Program-made: the position numbers and the translations under genes
Assembly (NCBI RefSeq): GCF_900182655.1
Contig: NZ_FXTC01000001.1
Coordinates: forward strand, 372,001 to 436,000
DNA length: 64,000 bases
Direction: 5' to 3'
From: Chryseobacterium rhizoplanae
GTDB lineage: Bacteria; Bacteroidota; Bacteroidia; Flavobacteriales; Weeksellaceae
The notes under the pieces: model-generated
The model's input: the letters and a program-made list of their open reading frames with translations, nothing else
The model's database searches: none
What the model was told of the DNA's origin: nothing
In this document: piece by piece, positions 32,285-41,921 of the stretch
Layout of the letters: each line of letters starts with the position of its first letter
Position numbering within the stretch: position 1 is the stretch's first letter

Positions 32285-35179
32285 ATGAACCGATTTTATT
32301 TCAATAAAAGCAATAGAGCGGCATTATTTTTTGCAATGACTTTATTGCCTTCCGGCATAGCATATTCACAGGTTAAGAAAGATACAGTAGCTAAAGAAAA
32401 TAAAATAGATGAAGTTGTTGTGATAGGATATGGAACCCAGAGAAAAGAAGCTGTGACAGGTTCTGTAGCCACTGTAAAAGGAGATGCCCTGCGTGAAGTA
32501 CCTTCTGCCAATATTACTCAGGCATTGCAGGGAAGAACGGCAGGGGTAGATATCTCACAAACGTCCACCAAACCGGGTGCTGCCATGCAGATCCGTATCA
32601 GGGGAACACGATCTCTGACAGGAGATAATAACCCGTTGATTGTATTGGATGGTATTCCTTTTGTGGGATCACTGGCAGATATAAGCTCAAGTGATATCAA
32701 AAGTATTGATATCCTGAAAGATGCTTCTGCTACAGCCATCTACGGGTCAAGAGGAGCAAACGGTGTTATTCTCGTTACAACCAACAGAGGAGCAAAAGGG
32801 CAGAGACCTAAATTTACTTATAACACCTTTACAGGAGTTCAGACTTTGTTTTCAAAATATCCGATGATGGATGGGCCTCAGTTTGCAAAGTTGCGTTCTT
32901 ATGCCATTCCTGCAGGAAATACAACCCCTTTGTATTCAAACGGGGCTGATGAAAACAACGGTGTCAATACAGACTGGCAAAGCCTGTTTTACAAGCCGGC
33001 GATGATGACCAGCCATGACGTAGGGGTTTCAGGAGGAACAGAAGGTGGAAATTATAATGTAGGGTTATCCTATTTTAAACAAAATGCTTTAATCCCTATT
33101 CAAAGTTATGAAAGATTTGCCCTGAGAATGGCCATTGACCAGCAGGTAGGATCCGTTTTTAAATTCGGTTTTACAACCAATACAAACTATTCCGTTTCGG
33201 AAGGAAACGGAGTAAATCCAGGTGCGGTTCTGGGATATTCTCCCATTGCCAATCCTTACAATGCGGACGGAAGCCCGAAGAGAGTAATGAGCACAGCAGG
33301 CGGTATAGATCAGACATGGATTTATACCAGAAGAAGCTTGGAAAGCCTGGCAGACAAATATATTGACGAAACCAAATCTTTTGCATCCTATAACAACCTT
33401 TACGGAGAGTTAAGCCTTCCAGTCAAAGGATTGAAATACAGATTAAATGTAGGGCTGGATTTCCGTACTTCAAACAGTGGAAATTACAGCGGCGTAGGAG
33501 TCTTTAATACAAACCCTCTGGGGCCGTCATCTGCAGGAAAAGGGAATAACCAGACCTACCATTGGGTATTGGAAAACCTTTTGACGTATGACCGTACATT
33601 TGGTAAGCATAAGGTAAATGCGGTGGCATTATATTCCGCAGAACAGAATAAGTACACAAGCTCATACATGAGTGCAAAGAATGTTCCTGCAGACTTTTTC
33701 CAGTATTATAACCTGGGACAGTCACCTCAGGCAGATATTACAGTAAGACCTGAAGACCAGGCTTACTCGAAAACCGGTCTGCTTTCTGCCATGGGAAGAA
33801 TCATGTATACCTATGATAACAAGTATATGTTTACAGCAACACTTCGTGCCGACGGATCTTCCAGACTGGCTCCGGGTAACAAATGGCATACGTATCCCGC
33901 ATTATCATTAGGATGGAATGTTACCAACGAATCTTTCATGCAGAATATCAAAGCGATTAATCTCCTTAAATTCAGAGCAGGATGGGGGCAGACTTCCAAT
34001 CAGGCAGTAGATCCATACACTACGATGGGAAGATTTAATGTTGCTCCTTATAATTATGGAAGTGCAGGAAGTACAGGGATTTACGGAAGCCAGCCGCCAA
34101 ACCCGAATTTAGGATGGGAATATTCAAAAACACAAAACTACGGGGTAGATTTCGGAATACTGAACAACCGCCTTACAGGAAGCGTGGAATATTACAAGAC
34201 CCACACCTATGACCTGTTGACACAGAAAAGTCTTCCGGCGACAAGCGGATGGTCATCCATTGTTTCCAATGTAGCCGAAACAGAAAATAAAGGACTGGAA
34301 GTTTCCTTAAACGGGGTCATTTTTGATAACCCGGATGGTTTTACATGGGAGGCAGGAGTTAATTTCTATACCAATAAAAACAAAATTTTATCGCTTGCAT
34401 CCGGAACAGAACGTGACGTCAATAACTTATGGTTTGTAGGTCATAATATTAATTCATTGTATGATTATCAATATATTGGTCTTTGGCAGGCTGGCGATCC
34501 TTATCAGAATATTCTGGAACCGGGTACCGCTGCAGACGTTGTAGGATCTATCAAAGTTCTTTACACCGGAGGCTATAATGCTGACGGAACTCCTGTAAGA
34601 GCAATTGGACCGGATGACAGACAGATTTTTGATACGGCCCCGAAATTCCAGGGAGGATTTAATATGCGCTTTGCCTACAAGAATTTTGAACTGAGTACAG
34701 TAGGAGCTTTCCAGCAAGGAGGCATTCTGGTGAGTACTATTTATGGATCTGCAAGTTATCTTAACAGATTAACGGGAAGAGGGAATAACGTAGACGTAGA
34801 TTACTGGACAGAAGATAATACCGGTGCCTATTTTCCGCGTCCGGGACGCCATTTGAGTGGTGATAATCCGAAGTATTCTTCTACTTTAGCGATGTTTGAT
34901 GCTTCTTATCTTAAGCTTCGTACCATTACATTAGGTTATAATGTCAATAAAGACTTTTTAAAGGATTTAAAAATTACAAGCTTAAGAATTTACTTTACGG
35001 TAACCAATCCTGTTGTGCTATTCTCACCTTATCATAAGTTCTCAGGAATGGATCCGGAACCGAACTCTTTCGGAAACGAAAACCAGGCAGTAAGCGGATA
35101 TCCAAACCGCCAGCTTGTTATAGGAACCAACAACCCTTCCACAAGAAATTACTTAATGGGACTTAACTTAACCTTTTAA
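32285..35179 (+). CDS. susC: SusC/RagA TonB-linked outer-membrane transporter
   Basis: A 964-residue outer-membrane importer. After a signal peptide ending IAYSQ, the TonB-box-like segment IDEVVVIGYGTQRKEAVTGS (41-60) comes directly, followed by the plug (to about 190) and the 22-strand barrel ending NYLMGLNLTF. The carboxypeptidase-regulatory N-terminal domain usual in SusC proteins is absent, making it shorter than most. It should import xylan oligosaccharides together with SusD, 12 bp downstream, using TonB energy. Placement inside the xylose operon shows the substrate class. Confidence 0.93.
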   Translation: MNRFYFNKSNRAALFFAMTLLPSGIAYSQVKKDTVAKENKIDEVVVIGYGTQRKEAVTGSVATVKGDALREVPSANITQALQGRTAGVDISQTSTKPGAAMQIRIRGTRSLTGDNNPLIVLDGIPFVGSLADISSSDIKSIDILKDASATAIYGSRGANGVILVTTNRGAKGQRPKFTYNTFTGVQTLFSKYPMMDGPQFAKLRSYAIPAGNTTPLYSNGADENNGVNTDWQSLFYKPAMMTSHDVGVSGGTEGGNYNVGLSYFKQNALIPIQSYERFALRMAIDQQVGSVFKFGFTTNTNYSVSEGNGVNPGAVLGYSPIANPYNADGSPKRVMSTAGGIDQTWIYTRRSLESLADKYIDETKSFASYNNLYGELSLPVKGLKYRLNVGLDFRTSNSGNYSGVGVFNTNPLGPSSAGKGNNQTYHWVLENLLTYDRTFGKHKVNAVALYSAEQNKYTSSYMSAKNVPADFFQYYNLGQSPQADITVRPEDQAYSKTGLLSAMGRIMYTYDNKYMFTATLRADGSSRLAPGNKWHTYPALSLGWNVTNESFMQNIKAINLLKFRAGWGQTSNQAVDPYTTMGRFNVAPYNYGSAGSTGIYGSQPPNPNLGWEYSKTQNYGVDFGILNNRLTGSVEYYKTHTYDLLTQKSLPATSGWSSIVSNVAETENKGLEVSLNGVIFDNPDGFTWEAGVNFYTNKNKILSLASGTERDVNNLWFVGHNINSLYDYQYIGLWQAGDPYQNILEPGTAADVVGSIKVLYTGGYNADGTPVRAIGPDDRQIFDTAPKFQGGFNMRFAYKNFELSTVGAFQQGGILVSTIYGSASYLNRLTGRGNNVDVDYWTEDNTGAYFPRPGRHLSGDNPKYSSTLAMFDASYLKLRTITLGYNVNKDFLKDLKITSLRIYFTVTNPVVLFSPYHKFSGMDPEPNSFGNENQAVSGYPNRQLVIGTNNPSTRNYLMGLNLTF

Positions 35180-35191
35180 AACTGTACTGTC

Positions 35192-37150
35192 ATGATAAAT
35201 TTTAACAAAAAACTGCTATTAGGAGCAATCTTTTTATCCTTAACATTTACAGGTTGTAGTGAAATTCTTGATGAGCAGCCAAGAGCAATATATACAGCTG
35301 ACTACTTCAATACACCGGACGGGGTGAACCAGGGATTTACAGCTTTATACAGACAGATGAGATTACTGTATGGTAATGGCTACTTTATGAGCAATTGTCA
35401 GAACGGAACTGATGAATCTACCTGGGCGCAAAGTGCGGATGGTAACTTTAAAGAATTGGATATGTCCGGAAACGGTATCATCAATTCCAATACTTTTCCT
35501 ACAAGTATGGTTTGGAACTCTGTGTTTCCATATATCAATACTGCCAACGGAATTATTGAAAAAGGACCAGGATTCGGAATTGCAGAATCTATGATTTCTG
35601 AAGCCCGTTTCTTTCGTGGATTTTACTACTTCATGCTCGTTCAGACCTATGGAGGTGTTCCTTTGGATTTAGGGGCAGGAGAATTGAAATACAATACCCA
35701 GCCATCTACAACTTCTGCAAGAAATACCGTTCCGGAAGTATACACAAAAACTGTTTTTGCTGACCTTAAAAAAGCAATAGAAAATCTACCTGCCTCACCA
35801 AGGGTAACCGGAGGCGTGACTAAAAATGTAGCAAGATTGATGCTTGCCAAAGCCTATCTTACTTATGGATGGTGGCTGCAGAATCCAAACGGCATTCCAA
35901 CTTATCCTGAAGTGACGAGAACAGATCCTGACGGACACAATGCCCAATGGTATTTCCAGCAGGCTTATGATATTGCCTTGGAAGGGATCAATAATCCAGG
36001 ACCTTATGCCCTTCAGCCTACCTTCTATGATGTCAATGCAGGTTCAAATGACAGGAATACCGAATCTATGCTGTATGCAGACCATACACAGTCAAGTACA
36101 TATTATAATGAAAGTGATCCTGTAGGATTTGGTTCAGGCTGGGCTCCGGATAATTTTGCAGCATGGATGCAGACCTGGAATTATACTGCCATCAAAAGCA
36201 GTAAAACCACAGCATGGGTGGGAGCAGATGTAGTAAGTGGTGTACAGCGTGAAGCCGCTCAGTCTCTGGGACGTCCGTGGGTTCGTATGTGTCCTACTCT
36301 GGGAGTTATTAAAAATACTTTTGCAGATAAAACCAACGATTCCCGTTATGATGGTACTTTTGTAACCACTTACAGAGGAAACTGGAACAAAAACGGAACG
36401 GGTCTTACAACAGTTCCTGTACTTTATAATGCCAATAATTTACCTGTACAGCCGGGTGGAGCTATCTTAAGCTTCCTGAATGATGACAGCCAGACTCCTT
36501 CTTATCCTACAGGAGCAGGACAAAGCGGCGTGGGAGCAGGGACTCTGTCGGGAAGAGCAGACTGGGTAATTGCACCGAACGGGATCAGCAGAATTGTATA
36601 CCCTGGCTTATGGAAAATCGGAACTTACCGTACTGATGATCCAAACGGTTTAGGATATCCGAATGCAGGATTAACCCGTCCTTTCAGCGTTGCCAAATTC
36701 TCAGAATTCTATTTTATTGCCGCGGAAGCAGCCGTAAAAGGAGCTTCTGGAGCTATGACAGCCAGAGACCTTATCAATGTTATCCGTGCCCGTGCCGGAA
36801 AATGGAAGTTTAATAATGCTCAGAATGCAGCTTATGTAGCAGATAACAGCGCTACAATGACTGCTGCCACACCAGCCGTAATTACCATTGATTATATTCT
36901 TGCAGAAAGATCCCGTGAATATTACGGAGAATTCTACAGATGGTATGATCTGGTACGTACTCAGAAGTGGGGAGATTATGCAGCTACTTATCAGATCGGA
37001 GGAGCTTCCTATGGAGATCACGCTCCGCAAACAGTTACTAGAACGATAAAACCATTTCACTATCTGAGACCAATTCCTCAGAACCAGATTGATGCAATGG
37101 AAGTATCGGCAGATATTAAAGCAAAATATCAGAATCCAGGATACAATTAA
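35192..37150 (+). CDS. susD: SusD/RagB outer-membrane glycan-binding lipoprotein
   Basis: A 652-residue lipoprotein with lipobox TFTGCSEILDEQP (Cys 22) and the SusD fold: FFRGFYYFMLVQTYGGVPLD in the TPR-like part and the closing LAERSREYYGEFYRWYDLVRT block with YLRPIPQNQID at the end. It is somewhat longer than the usual 500-600 residues. It forms the lid of the SusC importer and binds the oligosaccharide at the cell surface. Transcribed with susC. Confidence 0.93.
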   Translation: MINFNKKLLLGAIFLSLTFTGCSEILDEQPRAIYTADYFNTPDGVNQGFTALYRQMRLLYGNGYFMSNCQNGTDESTWAQSADGNFKELDMSGNGIINSNTFPTSMVWNSVFPYINTANGIIEKGPGFGIAESMISEARFFRGFYYFMLVQTYGGVPLDLGAGELKYNTQPSTTSARNTVPEVYTKTVFADLKKAIENLPASPRVTGGVTKNVARLMLAKAYLTYGWWLQNPNGIPTYPEVTRTDPDGHNAQWYFQQAYDIALEGINNPGPYALQPTFYDVNAGSNDRNTESMLYADHTQSSTYYNESDPVGFGSGWAPDNFAAWMQTWNYTAIKSSKTTAWVGADVVSGVQREAAQSLGRPWVRMCPTLGVIKNTFADKTNDSRYDGTFVTTYRGNWNKNGTGLTTVPVLYNANNLPVQPGGAILSFLNDDSQTPSYPTGAGQSGVGAGTLSGRADWVIAPNGISRIVYPGLWKIGTYRTDDPNGLGYPNAGLTRPFSVAKFSEFYFIAAEAAVKGASGAMTARDLINVIRARAGKWKFNNAQNAAYVADNSATMTAATPAVITIDYILAERSREYYGEFYRWYDLVRTQKWGDYAATYQIGGASYGDHAPQTVTRTIKPFHYLRPIPQNQIDAMEVSADIKAKYQNPGYN

Positions 37151-37173
37151 TTTCATTCTACATTCATATCAGC

Positions 37174-37205
37174 AACAGAGTAGGTGTGAAAGCACCTGCT
37201 TTGTT
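37174..37205 (+). promoter_or_regulatory. Strong hairpin between susD and uxuA
   Basis: AACAGAGTAGGTG (37174-37186) pairs with CACCTGCTTTGTT (37193-37205): thirteen pairs including two G-T, loop TGAAAG. It is followed by TATCTG, not by a T run, so it may be a leaky terminator or a 3'-end stabiliser for the abundant susCD mRNA. Confidence 0.55.
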
Positions 37206-37229
37206 TATCTGAATTAAAATTTTAAAACT

Positions 37230-38405
37230 ATGGAAAAAACCTGGCGTTGGTTTGGCAAAAAAGACAAAATAGCATTGAGCACACTTCGTCAAATAGGAGT
37301 AGAAGGAATTGTTTCTGCTCTACATGATATCCCAAACGGAGAAATCTGGAATTCAAAGGCCATTATTGATTATAAAAACTATATAGAAAGCCACGGACTT
37401 CGCTGGTCTGTTGTAGAAAGTCTTCCCGTAAGCGAAGCCATCAAATACGGAGGTGAAGACCGTGACTCTTTAATAGAAAATTATATCACAAGCCTTGAAA
37501 ATCTGGGTAAAGCAGGGGTTACAACAGTTTGCTACAACTTTATGCCTGTTCTCGACTGGGCAAGGACCGATCTTTTTCACGAATGGGAAGACGGCTCATC
37601 ATCACTTTATTTTGACAAAGCCAAGTTTGCCTACTTCGAAATTCATATTCTTAAACGAGAAGGAGCAGAAAACGATTACAGTCCGGAAATCCTTCAAAAA
37701 GTAGAAGAATTAAAAAATACCTTAACGGAAAAAGATAATCATGATCTGATAGACTCAGTCATTGTAAAAACACAGGGATTCGTGAACGGAAATATCAAAG
37801 AAGGCGAATTGAATCCCATAGAAAAGTTCAAAAGTTTATTGGCATTGTATGATGGTATAGATAAACATCAGCTTCGTCAGAACATGAAATATTTCCTCGA
37901 AAAAATAATGCCAGCCTGTGAAAAATGGAATATCCAGATGTGTGTACATCCTGATGATCCGCCTTTTTCATTACTGGGCTTACCAAGAATAGTAACCAAT
38001 GAAGAGGATATTGACTGGCTTCTGAAAGCTGTTGATAACCCTCACAACGGGTTAACATTCTGTGCAGGATCTCTAAGTGCCAACCTTCAGAATGATGTTC
38101 CAAAACTGGCACAGAAATTTGCCCACAGAACCAAATTCGTTCACCTGAGAAGTACCAATGTCTTTGAAAACGGTGATTTTATCGAGGCTCATCACCTGGG
38201 AGGAAGAGGAAAGCTTATTGAAGTGATCCGTGTATTCGAAAAAGAAAATCCTGATCTTCCGATGAGAATAGACCACGGTAGACTTTTAACAGAAGATGTT
38301 GACAAAGGTTATAATCCCGGCTATTCATTTTTAGGAAGAATGCTGGCATTAGGTCAGATCGAAGGAGTAACGGCTGCCATTCAGTCAGAATTACAGAAAA
38401 ATTAA
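37230..38405 (+). CDS. uxuA: Mannonate dehydratase UxuA
   Basis: A 391-residue TIM-barrel enzyme that dehydrates D-mannonate to 2-keto-3-deoxygluconate. MEKTWRWFGKKDKIALSTLRQ at the N-terminus, VCYNFMPVLDWARTDL and the metal-site MCVHPDDPP are family hallmarks; the C-terminal FLGRMLALGQIEG is also typical. It belongs to glucuronate catabolism yet lies in the xylose-sus operon, tying release of glucuronate from xylan to xylose use. The next gene, 31 bp on, encodes the preceding pathway step. Confidence 0.95.
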   Translation: MEKTWRWFGKKDKIALSTLRQIGVEGIVSALHDIPNGEIWNSKAIIDYKNYIESHGLRWSVVESLPVSEAIKYGGEDRDSLIENYITSLENLGKAGVTTVCYNFMPVLDWARTDLFHEWEDGSSSLYFDKAKFAYFEIHILKREGAENDYSPEILQKVEELKNTLTEKDNHDLIDSVIVKTQGFVNGNIKEGELNPIEKFKSLLALYDGIDKHQLRQNMKYFLEKIMPACEKWNIQMCVHPDDPPFSLLGLPRIVTNEEDIDWLLKAVDNPHNGLTFCAGSLSANLQNDVPKLAQKFAHRTKFVHLRSTNVFENGDFIEAHHLGGRGKLIEVIRVFEKENPDLPMRIDHGRLLTEDVDKGYNPGYSFLGRMLALGQIEGVTAAIQSELQKN

Positions 38406-38436
38406 TCTGCGTTTGTAATAAATAGTAAAAAGTAAA

Positions 38437-39252
38437 ATGAAAGACCTGTTTAGTATTAAAAACAAAGTAGCAGTCATCACAGGGGCTTCAGGCGTTTTGG
38501 GAGGCAGCCTTGCCAAAAGTTTTATAGAAGCCGGCGCCAAAGTTGTGGCTCTGGGAAGAAACCAGGAAACACTGGATGCCCGTGTAAAAGAGCTTACAGA
38601 TTTGGGTGGAGATGCACTTGCTGTAGAAGCCAATGTGATGGATATTGAAAGTCTTGAAGCTGCTTCTGTGAAAATAAAAGAAAAGTATGGCAGCATTGAT
38701 ATTCTGCTCAATATAGCCGGTGGAAATATTCCGGCAGCCACTTTATCTCCCGAACAGTCATTTTTTGATATGGATATGAAGGGATGGGCTGAGGTTACCG
38801 ATCTCAATATCAACGGAACCGTTTATCCCAGCTATGTTTTCGGAAAAGCAATGGCTGAGCAGGGGAGCGGCAACATTATTAATATTTCTTCAATGGCTGC
38901 CTATTCAGCGATTACGAGAGTAGCCGGATATTCTGCAGCCAAATCGGCAATTACCAATTTTACCCAATGGCTGGCCTCTGATCTGGCATTGAAATTCGGA
39001 GATAAGATACGGGTAAATGCAGTGGCGCCAGGATTTTTCATTGGTGATCAGAACCGTGCTATTCTGTTGAATCCGGACGGAAGCTTAACGGAGAGAAGCA
39101 AAAAAGTAATGGCTAAAACACCCATGCAGAGATTTGGAGAAGTAGAAGAACTGAATGGTGTTGTACAGTTTCTATGTTCTGATGCAGCAAGCTTTATCAC
39201 TGGAGCATTGATTCCTGTTGACGGAGGTTTCAGCGCATTCAGTGGAGTATAA
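38437..39252 (+). CDS. SDR-type D-mannonate oxidoreductase (fructuronate reductase)
   Basis: A 271-residue classical short-chain dehydrogenase: cofactor motif TGASGVLGG (13-21), NIAGG, active-site serine in NISSMAAYS and YSAAK (Tyr/Lys), and the C-terminal PVDGGFSAFSG. It matches SDR enzymes that reduce D-fructuronate to D-mannonate in bacteria lacking the long-chain UxuB. The neighbour uxuA supports that role. It ends the first operon; a terminator follows. Confidence 0.82.
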   Translation: MKDLFSIKNKVAVITGASGVLGGSLAKSFIEAGAKVVALGRNQETLDARVKELTDLGGDALAVEANVMDIESLEAASVKIKEKYGSIDILLNIAGGNIPAATLSPEQSFFDMDMKGWAEVTDLNINGTVYPSYVFGKAMAEQGSGNIINISSMAAYSAITRVAGYSAAKSAITNFTQWLASDLALKFGDKIRVNAVAPGFFIGDQNRAILLNPDGSLTERSKKVMAKTPMQRFGEVEELNGVVQFLCSDAASFITGALIPVDGGFSAFSGV

Positions 39253-39280
39253 AAAACTAATTTCTTCATATATAAATTGG

Positions 39281-39318
39281 AACAGGACCTTAATGGTTTC
39301 ATTCAAGGTCTTGTTTTT
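39281..39318 (+). terminator. Terminator of the xylR-uxuA operon
   Basis: AACAGGACCTT (39281-39291) pairs with AAGGTCTTGTT (39305-39315), eleven pairs with one G-T, followed by T residues. Confidence 0.85.
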
Positions 39319-39328
39319 AAAAAGTAGA

Positions 39329-39449
39329 CACCTAAGTGTTGTGAAAATCTTTGATTTTCATCTTATGTAAACTTTTCTGCAGAATTATTTTAAACTTTCT
39401 TAGGTGAGCTAAAGTGTTTTAAAATAAAGCTTTTGTGACTTTTGTGGTT
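39329..39449 (-). repeat. MITE-like intergenic repeat, truncated copy
   Basis: This 121 bp matches, in reverse orientation, the first about 122 bp of the element at 49878-50066. It carries the 20 bp terminal repeat (39430-39449) and the internal hairpin GAAAATC-TTT-GATTTTC, and ends at CACCTAAGT where the full copy continues for another 66 bp. It lies just after the operon terminator and upstream of uxaC. Confidence 0.75.
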
Positions 39450-39499
39450 TTGCAGAGTTTAAACAAGTTAATTAAAATTCAGGGTTGTAAAAATAAATC

Positions 39500-40918
39500 A
39501 TGAGTAATTCCATTAAAAATAAAGATGTTTTCGGAGAATTGTTTCTGCTGGAATCAGCAAAGGCAGAGAATCTCTATTTCGGATATGCCAAAGATATGCC
39601 TGTGATCGATTATCACAATCATCTTGAGCCGGATGTTATTGCTGCCAATCAAAACTTCCGTTCTCCAACCGCTATCTGGCTGGATGGTGACCATTACAAA
39701 TGGAGAGCCATGAGAAATTTTGGAGTTCACGAGCAATTCATTTCCGGAGAAGCTTCCGACCACGAAAAATTCATGAAATGGGCAGAAGTGGTGCCTTATA
39801 CCCTTCGTAACCCGTTGTTTCACTGGACGCATCTGGAGCTCAAAAATCCTTTTGGAATCAGTGAATATTTATCACCTAATAATGCAGATACTGTATATCA
39901 TCAGATGAATGAAAGTCTGCAGACAGACGGCTTTTTACCACAATCCATCATTCAGAATTTTAAGGTAGAAGCGTTGTGCACTACAGACGATCCTGCTGAT
40001 GATCTGGTTCATCACAAGGCTTTAAAAAACAGTGGATTTAGCACAGCTGTTCTTCCGGCTTTCCGCCCTGATTCCTATATTAATATTATTAATTCTGAAC
40101 AATATATTTCGGGAATTAAAAAGCTCGAAAAAGTCTGCGGATTTTCAATCACATCAGCCTCGGACCTCTTGAACGCTCTTCAGTCCAGAATCAACTATTT
40201 TGTGGATGCAGGAGCAAAAGTAGCCGACCACGGCTTTGAATATTTTCCAGATACAACAAAATGGAATCATAGCCTTGAAAAAGAGTTTTCCGAGTTTCTG
40301 AAGGGCAATCTCTCAACATTTTCCGATCCGGATGCATTATGCGGATATATGCTGAAAGAGCTTTGCAAAATGTATGCAGAAAAAGGCTGGGTACAGCAGT
40401 TTCATGTGGGGGCAACCCGAAACAACAATTCAGATATGTTCAGAAAAATGGGTGCCAATGCAGGATATGATGCCATTGGAGAACCCTACTATGCACAAAG
40501 ATTGAGCGTTTTGCTGGATGCACTGAATACAGAAGGAAAACTGGCTAAAACTATTATATACAATCTGAACCCGGCATTTAACGAGGTTTTGGCAACTCTT
40601 GCCGGAAACTTCAATGAAGAAGGCATCAAATCCAAGGTACAATTTGGAGCAGCCTGGTGGTTTCTTGATCAGCTTGACGGGATGACCAAGCAGATGAATA
40701 CGCTTTCCAATATCGGTCTGATCAGCACTTTTGTGGGAATGTTGACCGATTCCCGAAGCCTGCTGTCATTCTCAAGACACGATTATTTCAGAAGACTTTT
40801 GTGCAACATGTTTGGAAGTGAAATGGAAAGAGGTCTGCTGCCCGATGATGAAAAATGGGTAGGAAAGATCATTCAGGATATCTGTTATCACAATACAAAA
40901 AATTATTTTGAAATTTAA
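39500..40918 (+). CDS. uxaC: Uronate isomerase UxaC
   Basis: A 472-residue glucuronate/galacturonate isomerase of the amidohydrolase superfamily, converting D-glucuronate to D-fructuronate. The metal-site HNH in DYHNHLEPD and the segments WLDGDHYKWRAMRNFGV, FHVGATRNNNSDMF and LLSFSRHDYFRR are typical and complete. First gene of the second operon; kdgK begins 4 bp after its stop. Confidence 0.95.
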   Translation: MSNSIKNKDVFGELFLLESAKAENLYFGYAKDMPVIDYHNHLEPDVIAANQNFRSPTAIWLDGDHYKWRAMRNFGVHEQFISGEASDHEKFMKWAEVVPYTLRNPLFHWTHLELKNPFGISEYLSPNNADTVYHQMNESLQTDGFLPQSIIQNFKVEALCTTDDPADDLVHHKALKNSGFSTAVLPAFRPDSYINIINSEQYISGIKKLEKVCGFSITSASDLLNALQSRINYFVDAGAKVADHGFEYFPDTTKWNHSLEKEFSEFLKGNLSTFSDPDALCGYMLKELCKMYAEKGWVQQFHVGATRNNNSDMFRKMGANAGYDAIGEPYYAQRLSVLLDALNTEGKLAKTIIYNLNPAFNEVLATLAGNFNEEGIKSKVQFGAAWWFLDQLDGMTKQMNTLSNIGLISTFVGMLTDSRSLLSFSRHDYFRRLLCNMFGSEMERGLLPDDEKWVGKIIQDICYHNTKNYFEI

Positions 40919-40922
40919 TACT

Positions 40923-41921
40923 ATGCAGGACTCAACGAAAATACTATGTTTTGGGGAACTGCTTCTCCACTTTGCCCCGGATTCCGAAGGAAACTGGCTT
41001 AATGAACAGTCTCTGAAGATGTATGTTGGAGGCGCTGAATACAATGTAGCAGCAGCACTTTCCCAGTGGAAGAATTCTGTGAAACTGTTATCAGCATTAC
41101 CGGAGAATTTTGTAGGAAATCACCTCGAACTACAGCTTAACAATAAAGGAATAGAAATCCTTGCAGAAAAAACTCAGGGAAGAATAGGAACATTTTACCT
41201 TTCTTCCGATGGAGATATGCAGAATGCTTCAGTGGTGTACGATCGCTTTCCGTCTGTTTTTACCCAGTCGGATTTTGAAACTTTCAGTGATGATGAGATA
41301 TTTTCAGAGGTAAAATGGCTGCATATCAGTACCATCACACCGGCTTTGAGTGACCAGGCATTCCACAAATGTCTGCAAATCATGAAGGAAGCCAGAACAA
41401 AAAATATTACGGTTTCTCTTGACCTGAATTACAGGGCGTTGCTTTGGCAAAACCAGAATCCTCACAAAATTAAAGAGCTGATGCCTTTTGTGAATGTTCT
41501 TATGGGAAATATCTGGTCTGTGGAACAGTTTCTCAATATTCCTGTTGAATATGAGCTTAACGGAAATTTCGATGATGAAAACCTTCTTAAACAGGCCGAA
41601 AAAACAGCATTGGAAATCAGAAGACAATTCCCTGAGGTGGAAAAAATTGCGAATACCTTCCGTTTTACAAACGGAGAACAGGTGAATTACTTTGCCACCT
41701 TATTTGCTGGTGAACAGCTTTTAATTTCAGAAAAATATAATTCAGATACCATTAAAGAAAGGGTAGGAAGCGGTGATTCTTTCATGGCCGCTTTGATTCA
41801 TGGAATTTTAAAAGGAAATCCTGAACAGCAGATTCTGGAAGATGCTACAAAAGTTGCTTTTAAAAAGCTTTTTGTAAAGGGAGATACCATTGATGAAAGC
41901 ATTAATATCGAAACATTATGA
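40923..41921 (+). CDS. kdgK: 2-Keto-3-deoxygluconate kinase (PfkB family)
   Basis: A 332-residue PfkB-type sugar kinase. ATG 40923 (MQDSTKILCFGELLLHF) is preferred to a TTG start inside uxaC. Substrate-side GGAEYNVAAALSQ, the motif VGSGDSFMAA with the catalytic Asp and a typical lid are present. It phosphorylates KDG to KDPG, between UxuA and Eda in the pathway. Its stop overlaps the eda start by 4 bp, so translation is coupled. Confidence 0.9.
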   Translation: MQDSTKILCFGELLLHFAPDSEGNWLNEQSLKMYVGGAEYNVAAALSQWKNSVKLLSALPENFVGNHLELQLNNKGIEILAEKTQGRIGTFYLSSDGDMQNASVVYDRFPSVFTQSDFETFSDDEIFSEVKWLHISTITPALSDQAFHKCLQIMKEARTKNITVSLDLNYRALLWQNQNPHKIKELMPFVNVLMGNIWSVEQFLNIPVEYELNGNFDDENLLKQAEKTALEIRRQFPEVEKIANTFRFTNGEQVNYFATLFAGEQLLISEKYNSDTIKERVGSGDSFMAALIHGILKGNPEQQILEDATKVAFKKLFVKGDTIDESINIETL

